Assembly: GCF_004364155.1 (NCBI RefSeq)
Contig: NZ_SOAZ01000001.1
Coordinates: 62,001-126,000 of the forward strand
DNA length: 64,000 nucleotides
Direction of reading: 5' to 3'
From: Fonticella tunisiensis
GTDB taxonomy: Bacteria; Bacillota; Clostridia; Clostridiales; Caloramatoraceae
Part shown: positions 44,827-54,477 of the stretch, piece after piece
Layout of the letters: every line of letters begins with the position of its first letter
Position numbering within the stretch: position 1 is the first letter of the stretch
Notes under the pieces: generated by a model
What the model was told of the DNA's origin: nothing
Databases searched by the model: none
The model's input: the letters and a program-made list of their open reading frames with translations, nothing else
Made by a program: the position numbers and the translations under genes

Positions 44827-44912
44827 TAACAATAAATCCCTGTAGCCCACGGCAAAAACCTAATAATAGGTGGAAATGTTAGTTTTAATCAACAATCAGG
44901 AGGTATTTATGT

Positions 44913-46685
44913 GTGAAGATTGCTTTCAATAAAACAGACGACATAACGATCAAAGATAGGTTAAGGAAGAAAATTGCAGTTGCCGGAAGGAATGAATTGG
45001 CAGATATTGTTATACGAAATGGGAAAATTGTTGATGTATTCAATGGGGAGATAATCCATAGTGATGTTGCACTGGTGGACGGTGTTATTGCTGGCATCGG
45101 GCATTACGATGGTAAAAAAATTATAGATGCTGAAGGAAGATATGTTTGTCCATCTTTTATTGACGGACATGTGCATATCGAATCTTCAATGGTTACGCCC
45201 AAGGAATTTGCAAAAGTGCTGCTTCTCCACGGGGTTACTGCAGCAGTTGCCGACCCCCATGAAATTGCAAACGTTTGTGGGATAGATGGTATTAAATATA
45301 TGCTAAATGAAAGCAGGGATTTACCCTTCGACTTTTACTTCATGCTTCCCTCATGCGTTCCGTCAGTGCCCTTTGAGCATTCAGGAGAAGAGCTTAATAA
45401 GGACGACCTGGAGCCTTTTTTAAATCATCCAAACGTTCTTGGACTTGCAGAGGTAATGGACTACCCTGCTGTATTAAATGGAGAGGAAAGCATAACAGAT
45501 AAAATAATGGCAGCCAGAAAAGCAAATGCTAAAATAGATGGCCATGGAGCCGGTTTAAACTGTTATGGTATAAACGTTTATAGAACAGCAGGAATAAGCA
45601 CTGATCATGAATGCGTTTCGGTTAATGAAGCTAAAGAGCGCATCCAAAGAGGAATGTATGTCATGATACGCGAGGGAACCGCTGCTAAAAACCTTGATGG
45701 CCTTATAGATGTTGTAACACCCTATAATTCCAGAAGATGTATCTTTGTGACCGATGATAAACACGTTGATGAACTGGTTAGAGATGGAAGTGTTGATAAT
45801 AATATAAGATTGGCAATAAAAAAAGGATTACCCCCCATTACGGCTATACAGATGGCATCACTCAATACTGCAGAATGCTTTGGCCTCCATACCAAAGGAG
45901 CGGTTGCACCGGGATATGATGCAGACTTACTTCTGCTTGATGATCTGAAGACAGTAAAGGTTCACAGCGTCTTTAAAAATGGCAGGATAATAGTGGAAAA
46001 CGGTATATTAAAGGAGAATTGCTTTAAATCAAATGAAATTAGTTTAAGCAGCGGCGTTAAGGATACTCTTCACCTTCCAAAATTAAGCCTGAGGGACTTT
46101 AGAATACCTTTAAAGGGTAAAAGTGCACATGTTATAGGTATAATTCCAAACAGCATATTAACTGAACATTTAATAGAAGATGTTGAAGCAGAGAATGGTT
46201 TTTTCAAGGCCAGCGTTGAAAGGGACCAGTTAAAAATCGCTGTTATAGAAAGACATAAATTAAGAGGCTGTATTGGACTTGGAATCGTTAAAGGGTTTAA
46301 AATTAAATGCGGGGCCATCGCATCTACAGTTGCCCATGATTCCCATAACTTGATAATTGTAGGTACAAATGACAGTGACATGATCTTTGCGGCACAGGAA
46401 TTAGAAAAACTACACGGAGGAATTACTGTAGTTAGAAATGGAGAAGTGCTGGCGAGCCTTCCACTGCCTGTTGCAGGGTTAATTTCCGAGTTTGGTTTTG
46501 ATGAAGTGGTTCATCAGCTTGAGAAACTAAATGAAGCGGTACACTCAATTGGTGCAAGCTCATTTTTTAATCCATTTTTGACGTTATCCTTTTTAGCCCT
46601 TCCCGTTGTTCCAGAGCTTAAGATTACAGATGATGGATTGTTTGATGTAAAGGCTTTTAAACATATAGAAGTTTCAGCAGGTTAG
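44913..46685 (+). CDS. adeC: Adenine deaminase
   Basis: A 590-residue amidohydrolase. SFIDGHVHIESSM is the first metal site, AVADPHEIANVCG and DGHGAGL follow, and VTDDKHVDEL holds a metal or catalytic residue. The C-terminal domain has VAHDSHNLIIVG and ALPVVPELKITD-like segments. It converts adenine to hypoxanthine, feeding the hydroxylases. The start is GTG at 44913 after AGGAGG. It closes the purine gene run. Confidence 0.93.
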   Translation: MKIAFNKTDDITIKDRLRKKIAVAGRNELADIVIRNGKIVDVFNGEIIHSDVALVDGVIAGIGHYDGKKIIDAEGRYVCPSFIDGHVHIESSMVTPKEFAKVLLLHGVTAAVADPHEIANVCGIDGIKYMLNESRDLPFDFYFMLPSCVPSVPFEHSGEELNKDDLEPFLNHPNVLGLAEVMDYPAVLNGEESITDKIMAARKANAKIDGHGAGLNCYGINVYRTAGISTDHECVSVNEAKERIQRGMYVMIREGTAAKNLDGLIDVVTPYNSRRCIFVTDDKHVDELVRDGSVDNNIRLAIKKGLPPITAIQMASLNTAECFGLHTKGAVAPGYDADLLLLDDLKTVKVHSVFKNGRIIVENGILKENCFKSNEISLSSGVKDTLHLPKLSLRDFRIPLKGKSAHVIGIIPNSILTEHLIEDVEAENGFFKASVERDQLKIAVIERHKLRGCIGLGIVKGFKIKCGAIASTVAHDSHNLIIVGTNDSDMIFAAQELEKLHGGITVVRNGEVLASLPLPVAGLISEFGFDEVVHQLEKLNEAVHSIGASSFFNPFLTLSFLALPVVPELKITDDGLFDVKAFKHIEVSAG

Positions 46686-46968
46686 GGAGTAACTATTAAT
46701 AGTTTTTTTAATAATAGAGCGTGGCAACAAGTTTAATATGAGTGAAGCTTCAATGGATAAGGAAATAGAGAAGCTTAAAAGCAAGGGGTTATAATAAAAA
46801 TTCTTTAGTAGGAGGTTTAAAGGTCAGTAATGCTGGCCTTTTAATTTTTGACACCATCTGTAGAAACATTGGTTTGTTTTAATTATAATATACTTTATTA
46901 GGAGAGGTTTCTGTATAATTTTGAATCTGCATAAAATGTTTTACATAATGTGAAAAGGAGTGACAGGT
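46686..46968. other. Intergenic with sigma-54-like remnant and terminator
   Basis: TGGCAACAAGTTTAAT at 46722-46737 keeps the -24 element but has TTAA at -12. An 18-codon frame follows, without a ribosome binding site. A hairpin at 46819-46850, AAAGGTCAG with CTGGCCTTTT, is terminator-like. Confidence 0.5.
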
Positions 46969-47760
46969 ATGTTTTCAAGAAACCTTGATAAAGCAAGGGA
47001 AGCCTTTAAAACAAAGGATGTTGAAGCAAGTAGAAAAGCTCATCAGCAGAGGCTAACGTCCGAGGAAAGGCACAACCAGGAACAGGGACAGTACATAAAA
47101 AGTCTAATTTATGGAGGACTTGATGGCATAATAACAACTTTTGCAGTGGTTGCTGGTGTTGCAGGTGCTTCACTTTCTGCGGGGATCGTTCTTATTATGG
47201 GTCTTGCAAACCTTATAGCCGATGGGCTTTCAATGGCCATAGGCGACTACCTTAGTACAAAGGCGGAAATAGAGTATCAAAATGCAGAAAGACAGAGAGA
47301 AATGTGGGAGATAGAACACTATCCGGAGGGAGAGAAACAGGAACTCGTTGAACTGTATATGAATAGGGGCATGAGTCCGGAAGATGCTAAAACAGTAACT
47401 AATATAATATCAAAGTACAAAAAGGCATGGACAGATATTATGATGGTGGAGGAACTTGGAATCCTTGAAGAAAACGAGTCACCACTTAAGAATGCTATTG
47501 CAACCTTTGTTTCCTTTATAGTATTTGGTTTTATTCCAGTACTGGTTTATGTGATATCAAATTTCATACCAGGTCTGCAGAAAAACACCTTTACTATAGC
47601 CTGTGCATTAACTGGAATAACTCTTTTTATACTTGGAGCCCTCAAGGTTAAAATTACGGAAAAGAATTGGTTTTTGTCAGGTCTTGAAATGCTCGTTGTT
47701 GGCGGTGTTGCAGCAGCTGCAGCATATTTGATAGGTACCCTGCTTTCAGGAGTGGCGTAA
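46969..47760 (+). CDS. VIT1/CCC1 family transporter
   Basis: A 263-residue membrane protein with a charged N-terminal segment, then GGLDGIITTFAVVAG and IADGLSMAIGDYLSTKAE, the hallmark of VIT1/CCC1 iron and manganese transporters. A cytoplasmic helical insert (about 100-160) follows, then three further helices. ATG at 46969 follows AAAAGGAG by eight bases. It probably moves Fe(II) or Mn(II) out of the cytoplasm. Confidence 0.88.
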   Translation: MFSRNLDKAREAFKTKDVEASRKAHQQRLTSEERHNQEQGQYIKSLIYGGLDGIITTFAVVAGVAGASLSAGIVLIMGLANLIADGLSMAIGDYLSTKAEIEYQNAERQREMWEIEHYPEGEKQELVELYMNRGMSPEDAKTVTNIISKYKKAWTDIMMVEELGILEENESPLKNAIATFVSFIVFGFIPVLVYVISNFIPGLQKNTFTIACALTGITLFILGALKVKITEKNWFLSGLEMLVVGGVAAAAAYLIGTLLSGVA

Positions 47761-47809
47761 CACGGGTATAATATAAGTAAAATTTTACAAAGGGAAAGGC
47801 GAAGTTTGT

Positions 47810-48559
47810 ATGAATACGAGACAGGTTATGGAGATTGCCCTTATGGCAGGCGAAATTTTATTAAAAAGCGGAGCAGAGGTTTACAGGGTTGAAGAAACCA
47901 TAATAAGAATAGCGGAAAGCTATAGCGTAAGCTGTGAATGCTTTGCTATGCCAACGGGCATATTTGTATCAAGTAATGGAGCTGAGGTTGTTTCTTATGT
48001 AAAGCGTATTAAGGAGAGATCCATGGACCTTCATAAGATTGAGCTTATAAATTCATTTTCAAGAAGCCTTGCAAACAATCCACTCCCATACGATGAAGCC
48101 AAGAGAACTTTGAAGCGAATTGAAAATTCACCTTATTTTAACTTTAGAATAAGGCTTCTTTCTGCAGGCATGACTGCCTTTGTTTATACTCTCCTTTTTA
48201 AAGGCAACCTTTGGGATGGGATTGCTGCATTTTTTATAAGCGTTTGCATATATGTCTTTAAGGAAAAAACCTCAGGTATAACAGCATTCCAGTTCCTTCA
48301 GCTTATTATATCAGGTATGTTTGCAGGTATTGTTAGCATTGGGGCTAATAGTTTTTTCCCTTTCCTTAACGTTGAAAGCATATTAATCGGTGGAGTAATG
48401 ATTCTGGTTCCAGGTTTTGCCATTACAAATGGAATTAAGGATGCATTGTACGGCGATATTGTTTCAAGCCTGTCAAGAATAGGTGAAGCAGTGTTTATTG
48501 CAACTGCCGTAGGAATTGGAGTTGCTATTACTTTATTATTTGGAACGAGATGGGTGTGA
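47810..48559 (+). CDS. ThrE-type exporter subunit, large half (DUF1212)
   Basis: A 249-residue protein. A cytoplasmic N-terminal region with LKSGAEVYRVEETI and CFAMPTGIFVS is followed by about five membrane helices. It corresponds to the N-terminal part of threonine/serine exporter ThrE. It is read with the small-half gene that starts five bases after it. Confidence 0.88.
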   Translation: MNTRQVMEIALMAGEILLKSGAEVYRVEETIIRIAESYSVSCECFAMPTGIFVSSNGAEVVSYVKRIKERSMDLHKIELINSFSRSLANNPLPYDEAKRTLKRIENSPYFNFRIRLLSAGMTAFVYTLLFKGNLWDGIAAFFISVCIYVFKEKTSGITAFQFLQLIISGMFAGIVSIGANSFFPFLNVESILIGGVMILVPGFAITNGIKDALYGDIVSSLSRIGEAVFIATAVGIGVAITLLFGTRWV

Positions 48560-48563
48560 ATTT

Positions 48564-49010
48564 ATGAAGGAACTTATACTTGCTTTTCTGGGAAGCTTTT
48601 TTCCGGCTGTTTTATTTAATATTGAGAGAAAAAACTTAATATGGGCAGGTTTAAGTGGAGCTATTGGATGGGGTATATATGTACTTCTATATAAAATTAC
48701 AGGCGGTGTAGTGATGGCTATATTCGTGGGTGCCGTATGTGTTGGAATTTATGGTGAGGCTATGGCAAGGATACTCAAAACACCTGCATCAGTATTTACT
48801 GTTCCGGGGATCTTCCCGCTTGTACCAGGAATAACAGCATATAACACAGTTCTTGCAATAGTAGAGGACCGCATCAGAGATGCATATGATAAGGGAATAG
48901 AAACTATAGCCAGTGCAGGTGCAATAGCCTTTGGCATAATACTTTCAACTGCCGTCTTTAAATTCTTTAAGCAGGGGAAAATGGCAAAAACAATGGATGG
49001 GGAGGAATGA
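48564..49010 (+). CDS. ThrE-type exporter subunit, small half (DUF3815)
   Basis: A 148-residue, four- to five-helix membrane protein (YjjB/ThrE_2 type) with GIFPLVPGI. ATG at 48564 is chosen because it starts five bases after the partner's stop; the longer frame begins inside that gene. Together they probably export threonine or serine. Confidence 0.87.
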   Translation: MKELILAFLGSFFPAVLFNIERKNLIWAGLSGAIGWGIYVLLYKITGGVVMAIFVGAVCVGIYGEAMARILKTPASVFTVPGIFPLVPGITAYNTVLAIVEDRIRDAYDKGIETIASAGAIAFGIILSTAVFKFFKQGKMAKTMDGEE

Positions 49011-49038
49011 GCTGATTTTTCTCAGCTCATTTTTTTGT
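49007..49038 (+). terminator. Rho-independent terminator overlapping the stop codon
   Basis: ATGAGCTGA pairs with TCAGCTCAT around TTTTTC, then T7. Confidence 0.85.
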
Positions 49039-49077
49039 ATGAAGTTAACCTGTTGTGCCAGTTCTCTTTTTAATAAG

Positions 49078-49185
49078 CTGTGATAAAAAATATATGAAAC
49101 GAACTATTTTAGCGAGCAACTAGAGGTTCTTAGCAAGTGGTCAGATGAGAAGCCGAAGTAGAGTTCGTGGTGTTTGAGGTAAACT
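49078..49185. repeat. MITE-like repeat, copy 3 (truncated)
   Basis: It opens with GCTGTGATAAAAAATATAT. Its interior (TTTTAGCGAGCAACTAGAGG and GTTCGTGGTGTTTGAG) is the reverse complement of the right half of copy 1. The right end is not clear. TGTTGTGCC and TTCTCTTTTTAATAA lie just before it, as before copy 1. Confidence 0.65.
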
Positions 49186-49284
49186 AGTTTCAAAAGCTTA
49201 ATTTTAGAAATAAATTCAGGCTTTTTATTTTTATACAGACGTTTTATAATAAGACATATATAAAGTTTTAAGGTGGGTAATGAG

Positions 49285-49950
49285 ATGGATAAGTTTTTAC
49301 TCCTAATCAGAGCAGTTTTCTCAGGACTTTTAACAGGACTTCTAGTTTCTATACCACTTGGCCCCGCAGGCCTGGAGTCTATTAAAAGAACGATTTCAAG
49401 AGGATATAAAGAAGGATTTATGGTTTCGCTTGGAGCAATATCTGGAGATACCCTTGATATTGTGCTTATAAATTTTGGGCTGTACAACCTTTTGAGCGGC
49501 CATAAGAGGACTGAAGCAGTTTTCTGGATTATATCTGGAATTGTGCTAACAATAATAGGTTATCTATCTGTAAAGGGTGATGAGAGGGTAAAAAAACTTG
49601 AAACGGATCCCGACGTTATAAAAAATAAAAAATTAAGATCTATGCCATTTATAGTCGGGTTTTTAATCGTTGTTTCAAATCCATTAACCCATTCGCTGTG
49701 GTTCACCATGAGTGGTACAGTAATCAGAGTATGGCACTATAGAGGTGCTTTGCCATATTATATTTTTATTGCTTCAATAGTTGCCGGCATGATAATATGG
49801 TTCTCGCTCCTCAATTTTCTCGTACTTAAAGGACATAAGAAGCTGTCAATCAGCTCTTCAAACAAAATATCTACTGTTCTTATGTGGGTTATATTGATTG
49901 TTGGCATAGTTTTCATAATTTTCGGAACATATACATTGATATTTGTATAG
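49285..49950 (+). CDS. LysE-family exporter
   Basis: A 221-residue protein with about six membrane helices. The N-terminal stretch VSIPLGPAGLESIKRTI corresponds to the LysE/RhtB signature GPxxxxxxxxxxxxG. ATG at 49285 follows AAGGTGGG. It probably exports an amino acid or similar solute. The substrate cannot be read from sequence. Confidence 0.85.
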   Translation: MDKFLLLIRAVFSGLLTGLLVSIPLGPAGLESIKRTISRGYKEGFMVSLGAISGDTLDIVLINFGLYNLLSGHKRTEAVFWIISGIVLTIIGYLSVKGDERVKKLETDPDVIKNKKLRSMPFIVGFLIVVSNPLTHSLWFTMSGTVIRVWHYRGALPYYIFIASIVAGMIIWFSLLNFLVLKGHKKLSISSSNKISTVLMWVILIVGIVFIIFGTYTLIFV

Positions 49951-49967
49951 CTTTGAATTTAAAAGAA

Positions 49968-50063
49968 GCTGCGATAAAATAATTTATCCCATTTACTAGT
50001 GAGCTAGCAAAAAACTCTAATTTATCGTTAAAACAGTTTACTTCATATATTTTTATCCCAGCT
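49968..50063. repeat. MITE-like repeat, copy 4
   Basis: A short (about 96 bases) palindromic element. GCTGCGATAAAATAATTTAT at the left is inverted to ATATATTTTTATCCCAGC at the right. A further hairpin, GGCAAGGAGTATTG with CAATATCCTTGCC, lies at about 50124-50161 before helD. CAGCACAACAAACTAATTT at about 50189 resembles the outer repeat at 8475. Confidence 0.65.
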
Positions 50064-50230
50064 TTTTCCAGTAAAATATGTAAATATAAATGTCCTTTTT
50101 AAATTGTGATGAATTAAAATAGAGGCAAGGAGTATTGATGGAAGAAGCAATATCCTTGCCTGAATAGTTAATGGAGAAGTAAAGAGTCAGCACAACAAAC
50201 TAATTTAAAATAACTTGCAAACATCCTATT

Positions 50231-52513
50231 CTATATATTCTTTAAAAGCTCCAAAGGTTCCCCTGCTGAATATATATAAAGCCTGTGAAGTGGCCTTGTC
50301 ATTGCAACATATAAAAGCTTAACATCAAGTTCACTATTTGTATAAGTCTTCTTTGACGCATTTGCAATTATTACGAGGTCGAATTCAAGACCCTTTGAAA
50401 GGTAGGAGGGAACGATAATAATCCCACCTTTGTACTCCTTTTCATTACCTGATATTATAGGTATATCTTTTCCCAGTCCCTTTAACATAGTTCTAAGTTC
50501 AATACATTCATCCATGGTTTTGCATATAACAGCCGCAGATTTATAGCCCATTTCTTCAAGCTTATCAAGCTTTTCCTTGATATCCCGTGCAATTTCATTC
50601 ATATCATTTTTTATTATTAATTCAACCTTTTCGCCGTGCCTTATAACAGGCTTTGCAGGTATAAGATTGGGGTCTTCCAGGGATTTTATAACCTTGTTTG
50701 CAGCCTCCATTATCTCAACGGTGGTTCTATAGCTCTGCTCAAGGAATAAAAGCCGGCAGTTGTTTCCAAATACAAGTTCACCAACCTCATTCCAGTCCTT
50801 TGTGCCGCGGTAGGAGTGTATTCCCTGGGAAAGGTCTCCAAGTATAGTAAAGGAACTGTCCTTTATAATTTGTTTCAAAAGATATAGCTGATAAAGGCTG
50901 AAATCCTGTGCTTCATCTATAACTATATGTTTTACCTGTATTTTTTCATTTAATCCGTATACTAGATATTTTATTGCTGTTAAAGGGGCAAGATCTTCTA
51001 TCTCAAGAAGTTTAGAATTGAAAAGCTCCAGCTGGTTACTTTTAATAAACGCTATCAGTTCTTTATCTATATATTTTTCAGCAAGCTTGTCAAAGAGTTC
51101 TGTTGTCATAAGCCTTTTATAATACTCCAGGGGCTTTAAGGGCGAAATTTTAGATATATATTCTTTTACTGCTTTTTTAGAATATGAATTGATGTTTGTT
51201 ATGTGTTTATTTTTAGTATCTATGGCCTCAACAATAAGTCTGTGCCTTTCCTCGGAATCAGGCATTTCGAGTTTAAGACTCATTATTCTCCTGTCGCAGT
51301 CCTGCTGAAGTTTTGAAAGAATAGAATCTTTTTTTAGCTTCAGCCTGTTGTTCAAATGTTTTTTAATCTCATTAACCCGCTTCATCATGGGAAGGTCTTT
51401 GTATTCTTTGAGAAACAGTCTGCGGATTTCATCATATGTGAGCAGCACAAAATCCTCTATTTTAAAGTCTTCCTGAGGAATAAGCTCATCTTCAACTATC
51501 CTCATGTAGTCATCTATGAGCTTTTTAAAATCCAGCGACGATTTAAACCTTGAAGCTTTCATCATTAAATGTTTTCTTTTTATATCCTCATCGGTCTGTC
51601 TTGAATTTATAATTGCAGATAACTTTTCATTGGGGTCCTTGAGGTTAAACCTCATCTCAAGAAGCTCGGAGGCAAAGTCCTCAAAGGTTATTTGCTTAAC
51701 CCTGTCTACCCCAAGCTCGGGAAGAACTTCCGATATATAATTTAAAAACAATCTGTTTGGAGCTATGATCATGAAGTTTTCCGGTTTAAAGGATTTTTCA
51801 TAGGTGTATATAAGGTATGCAATTCTGTGAAGTGCAATTGTTGTTTTTCCGCCCCCTGCAGCACCCTGGACTATCAATGGTTTCCACATATCAGCCCTTA
51901 TAATCCTGTTTTGCTCAACCTGAATGGTTGACACTATGTCCTTTAGCCTGCTGTCGGCGTTTGCGCCAAGGTAGGCTTGAAGGAATTCATCGTTTGTTGT
52001 TATGTCGATATCAAAGAACTCCTTTAAAATACCTTCTTCAATTGTATGCTGCCTTTTAAGGTTAATCTGTCCATCGATTTTACCTTCCGGACAAATATAG
52101 TTCGCCTCTCCAAGCCTTCCTTCATAGTACAGATTTGCAATAGGTGCTCTCCAGTCAACTATTATAAGCTCCTTTTGATCCTCGCTCATAAGGGATAATT
52201 TGCCGATATAAATTTTTTCATATTTACCGGTTTTATCCTCTGTGAAATCAACCCTTGCAAAATAGGGTTTTGAATGTGCCTTTTCGATATTAACAAGCCT
52301 CTGTGATATGCTGCTTTGGAAGGTGGTATTTATCATGAGGTCGATGTACTGCTGGCTGTTGTCAGAGCTAAAATGCTTTGTATTGTAGTCAACCTCCCTA
52401 TCAATGCGTTCCTTTTCTTTTAAAATGTAGCTGTGATACTTTTTCAAGTAGTCAAGTGTGAAATTAAGTCTTTGTAGTTCCTCACTGTAGTCAGGATGAT
52501 TTGAAATACTCAT
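50231..52513 (-). CDS. helD: HelD-type UvrD-like helicase
   Basis: A 760-residue superfamily 1 helicase-like protein. The N-terminal coiled-coil (about 1-70) is followed by IIVDWRAPIANLYYEG. Walker A is GAAGGGKTTI, Walker B has HIVIDEAQDF, and later LFLEQSYRTT and LLYVAMTRP are SF1 motifs. The N-terminal arm and inserted domain match HelD, which recycles RNA polymerase. It is monocistronic on the minus strand with its own AGGAGGG before the ATG. Confidence 0.93.
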   Translation of the reverse strand: MSISNHPDYSEELQRLNFTLDYLKKYHSYILKEKERIDREVDYNTKHFSSDNSQQYIDLMINTTFQSSISQRLVNIEKAHSKPYFARVDFTEDKTGKYEKIYIGKLSLMSEDQKELIIVDWRAPIANLYYEGRLGEANYICPEGKIDGQINLKRQHTIEEGILKEFFDIDITTNDEFLQAYLGANADSRLKDIVSTIQVEQNRIIRADMWKPLIVQGAAGGGKTTIALHRIAYLIYTYEKSFKPENFMIIAPNRLFLNYISEVLPELGVDRVKQITFEDFASELLEMRFNLKDPNEKLSAIINSRQTDEDIKRKHLMMKASRFKSSLDFKKLIDDYMRIVEDELIPQEDFKIEDFVLLTYDEIRRLFLKEYKDLPMMKRVNEIKKHLNNRLKLKKDSILSKLQQDCDRRIMSLKLEMPDSEERHRLIVEAIDTKNKHITNINSYSKKAVKEYISKISPLKPLEYYKRLMTTELFDKLAEKYIDKELIAFIKSNQLELFNSKLLEIEDLAPLTAIKYLVYGLNEKIQVKHIVIDEAQDFSLYQLYLLKQIIKDSSFTILGDLSQGIHSYRGTKDWNEVGELVFGNNCRLLFLEQSYRTTVEIMEAANKVIKSLEDPNLIPAKPVIRHGEKVELIIKNDMNEIARDIKEKLDKLEEMGYKSAAVICKTMDECIELRTMLKGLGKDIPIISGNEKEYKGGIIIVPSYLSKGLEFDLVIIANASKKTYTNSELDVKLLYVAMTRPLHRLYIYSAGEPLELLKNI

Positions 52514-52618
52514 ATTGATCCCTCCTCAATATATATTGAGGCCTTTGAAAACATCAGTGGAATTGACAGCGTTCTTTAATTTTACATAAAAAAAGCAAAA
52601 AAATAAAGGGGAATATAT

Positions 52619-52650
52619 AAAAAAAGCCCGTTTAGTCACGGGCTTTTTTA
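52619..52650. terminator. Terminator overlapping the 3' end of the hypothetical gene
   Basis: AAAAAAGCCCG pairs with CGGGCTTTTTT around TTTAGTCA. Confidence 0.85.
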
Positions 52651-52976
52651 ATGTAATCTTCAATATGAAAATCCTTTGAGTCCTTGTCAGTGTACCATAT
52701 GGTCTTAACTTTATTTAAAAGCTCCATTAATTTGTCTTGGCTTCCCTCGTATTTATGCCAGGCAGGGATTGGATCGTATTTCATAATGCTCAGCACATAA
52801 ATAGGCGCATAAATGGTTTCTTCAACTGTATCAAGAATTCTGCCGTATGTTTTAGTAGGATCTGAAAGCAAATACCGACCTGTGTCCTTTTCAAATGCAA
52901 TTATAAGGTCAAGGGGGTTTTCGCATATTTTCCATATCTTTCTTAGCTTTTTATTAGGATCATACTTTTTAGACAT
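52632..52976 (-). CDS. Hypothetical protein
   Basis: A 114-residue cytosolic protein rich in charged and aromatic residues (YLLSDPTKTYGRILDTVEE, IPAWHKYEGSQ). It has no Cys pair or membrane segment beyond a single Cys. AAGGTG precedes the ATG. I do not recognise it. Neighbours (HelD, cobalamin adenosyltransferase) give no clear clue. Its stop lies in a terminator stem, so it is the last gene in its unit. Confidence 0.65.
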   Translation of the reverse strand: MSKKYDPNKKLRKIWKICENPLDLIIAFEKDTGRYLLSDPTKTYGRILDTVEETIYAPIYVLSIMKYDPIPAWHKYEGSQDKLMELLNKVKTIWYTDKDSKDFHIEDYIKKARD

Positions 52977-53220
52977 AGCATCACCTTCTTTATATACATT
53001 ATAAAAGGTAAAGGCAATAATCGTGCATGTCCAATTTCATGATCTATAGAAAGAAAAAGAAAATAATAGCAAACATATTTGAGTGTATTAAAATATGAAG
53101 GTTTGAATGCTGACAGGTATTTTAGTTTTTTATGAATTTGATGGGGTATAATAATTGAAGTATAATTAGATTACTGTAATACTGTGAATATTGTGATACC
53201 AGTTTTAGGGGGTATTCTTT

Positions 53221-53769
53221 ATGAAAATATACACTAAAACAGGAGATAGGGGATTCACTTCAAATGTTTTGGGAGAAAGGGTTTCAAAGGCTGATATAAT
53301 GATGGAGCTTCAAGGGGGAATTGACGAGATAAATGCAAATACGGGGTTTTTAAGAAGCATTGTAAGGGAGCTTCAAAATGCAGATGAAAAGAAATATATA
53401 GATGATGTTTTAAGGGAGATACAATACCACCTCTTTAGAATGGGCGTTGAAATTTCAAGCAAATTTAAAGATATACATATAACAAATGAAAACGTTAAAT
53501 TCCTTGAGGAGAATATTGATAAGATGACATCAAGGCTTCAGGAATTGAAAAATTTTTTATATCTTTCAGGAGTTAAACAATCAACATATTCAAATGTAAT
53601 AAGAAGCATAACAAGAAGGGTAGAAAGGATATTTGTAAGGGCACTTGAAGGCAGAAATTATCCTGAAAGTTATCAATATATAAACAGGCTTTCTGATTTC
53701 TTCTACACACTTGCAAGATACTTTAATTTCATAGAAGGAGAGCAGGAAGAGATAATGAAGTTAAGATAA
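53221..53769 (+). CDS. ATP:cob(I)alamin adenosyltransferase (PduO-like)
   Basis: A 182-residue helical-bundle enzyme. The N-terminal KIYTKTGDRGFTS is the ATP-binding signature. RSITRRVERIFVRAL and YINRLSDFFYTLAR are the later conserved helices. It makes adenosylcobalamin from cob(I)alamin. GGGGG before the ATG serves as ribosome binding site. It is shorter than some PduO enzymes but has the complete core. Confidence 0.92.
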   Translation: MKIYTKTGDRGFTSNVLGERVSKADIMMELQGGIDEINANTGFLRSIVRELQNADEKKYIDDVLREIQYHLFRMGVEISSKFKDIHITNENVKFLEENIDKMTSRLQELKNFLYLSGVKQSTYSNVIRSITRRVERIFVRALEGRNYPESYQYINRLSDFFYTLARYFNFIEGEQEEIMKLR

Positions 53770-53773
53770 ATTA

Positions 53774-53913
53774 TGCTGACAAGGCAAGTGCATTCGTGAA
53801 GCTTGCTCGTGCTCAGGCACCGCGCGAACCATTCTAAGGCTCTGTTTCATCCTATATGCCAAGAACTTCTTTGTTAAGTGTGCTGGTGAATGAAATATAT
53901 CTTTTATCGCAGC
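53774..53913. repeat. MITE-like repeat, copy 5 (inverted)
   Basis: Its right end, CTTTTATCGCAGC, is the reverse complement of the copy 1 left end. GTGCTGGTGAATGAAATATAT matches in the same sense. TTCATCCTATATGCCAAGAAC and CAGGCACCGCGCGAACC also parallel copy 1. The left terminal repeat is missing. Confidence 0.65.
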
Positions 53914-53965
53914 GCCGATATGTAATTTATCTAGTACAGCGGGCTAAATAATAAGCTTAGTTTTT

Positions 53966-54003
53966 AAAAGAAAGCAGCTCAAAATTAACTGAGCTGCTTT
54001 TTA
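53966..54003. terminator. Bidirectional terminator
   Basis: AAAGCAGCTCA pairs with TGAGCTGCTTT around AAATTAAC, with A/T tails on both sides. Confidence 0.85.
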
Positions 54004-54019
54004 ATATTTAAAAAAACAT

Positions 54020-54349
54020 TTAGTCCTGGATTATTTCAACAGCACCGGATTGCTCCATTATTTCTCTGACCCTGGAGGCCTCGTGCTTTGGGGTTTTGAC
54101 TGCAACGATTATTCCTTCCTCTCCCTTTAATCCTTCAATTCCGCTTGAGAATGTCTCTATTTCATCAAAACCCTGGCGTTCGGTCTTTATAAAGGATATT
54201 TCACGGGCTGCATTATCAACTGTCCTAAATTCCTGAACCTCTGCAAGGTCACTTATAATCATATCTCTTCTATCAAATCCTATATTTCTTAGTGAATCGA
54301 CGAGGAAGCTGGCCTGTTTATTGTTTGGAAATCTGGCAATAAGACGCAT
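54020..54349 (-). CDS. Hypothetical stress-like protein
   Basis: A 109-residue protein starting MRLIARFPNNKQ, with an alternation of strand and helix and an acidic middle. Its opening resembles small general-stress proteins of the YflT/ydaA type, but I am not confident. TAGGAG ends directly before an upstream in-frame ATG (54358), so the second ATG at 54349 is better spaced. It is a single gene with its own terminator. Confidence 0.6.
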   Translation of the reverse strand: MRLIARFPNNKQASFLVDSLRNIGFDRRDMIISDLAEVQEFRTVDNAAREISFIKTERQGFDEIETFSSGIEGLKGEEGIIVAVKTPKHEASRVREIMEQSGAVEIIQD

Positions 54350-54477
54350 TATATCCATCTCCTAAAATGCTTAATAACAGTTCGATTATATTTTTCGAGA
54401 TTTATTGTTTCTCACTGTTTATTATGTTTATATAAATAATAACTTATACTCTGAAAATCTTTTATAAATTTAACGAG

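Noticed and set aside
46722-46737. Sigma-54-like TGGCAACAAGTTTAAT
   Set aside because: The -12 GC is AA. It may be a remnant but cannot be called active.
50124-50161. Hairpin as the helD terminator
   Set aside because: The stem is good but there is no T run on the helD side, so its role is unclear.
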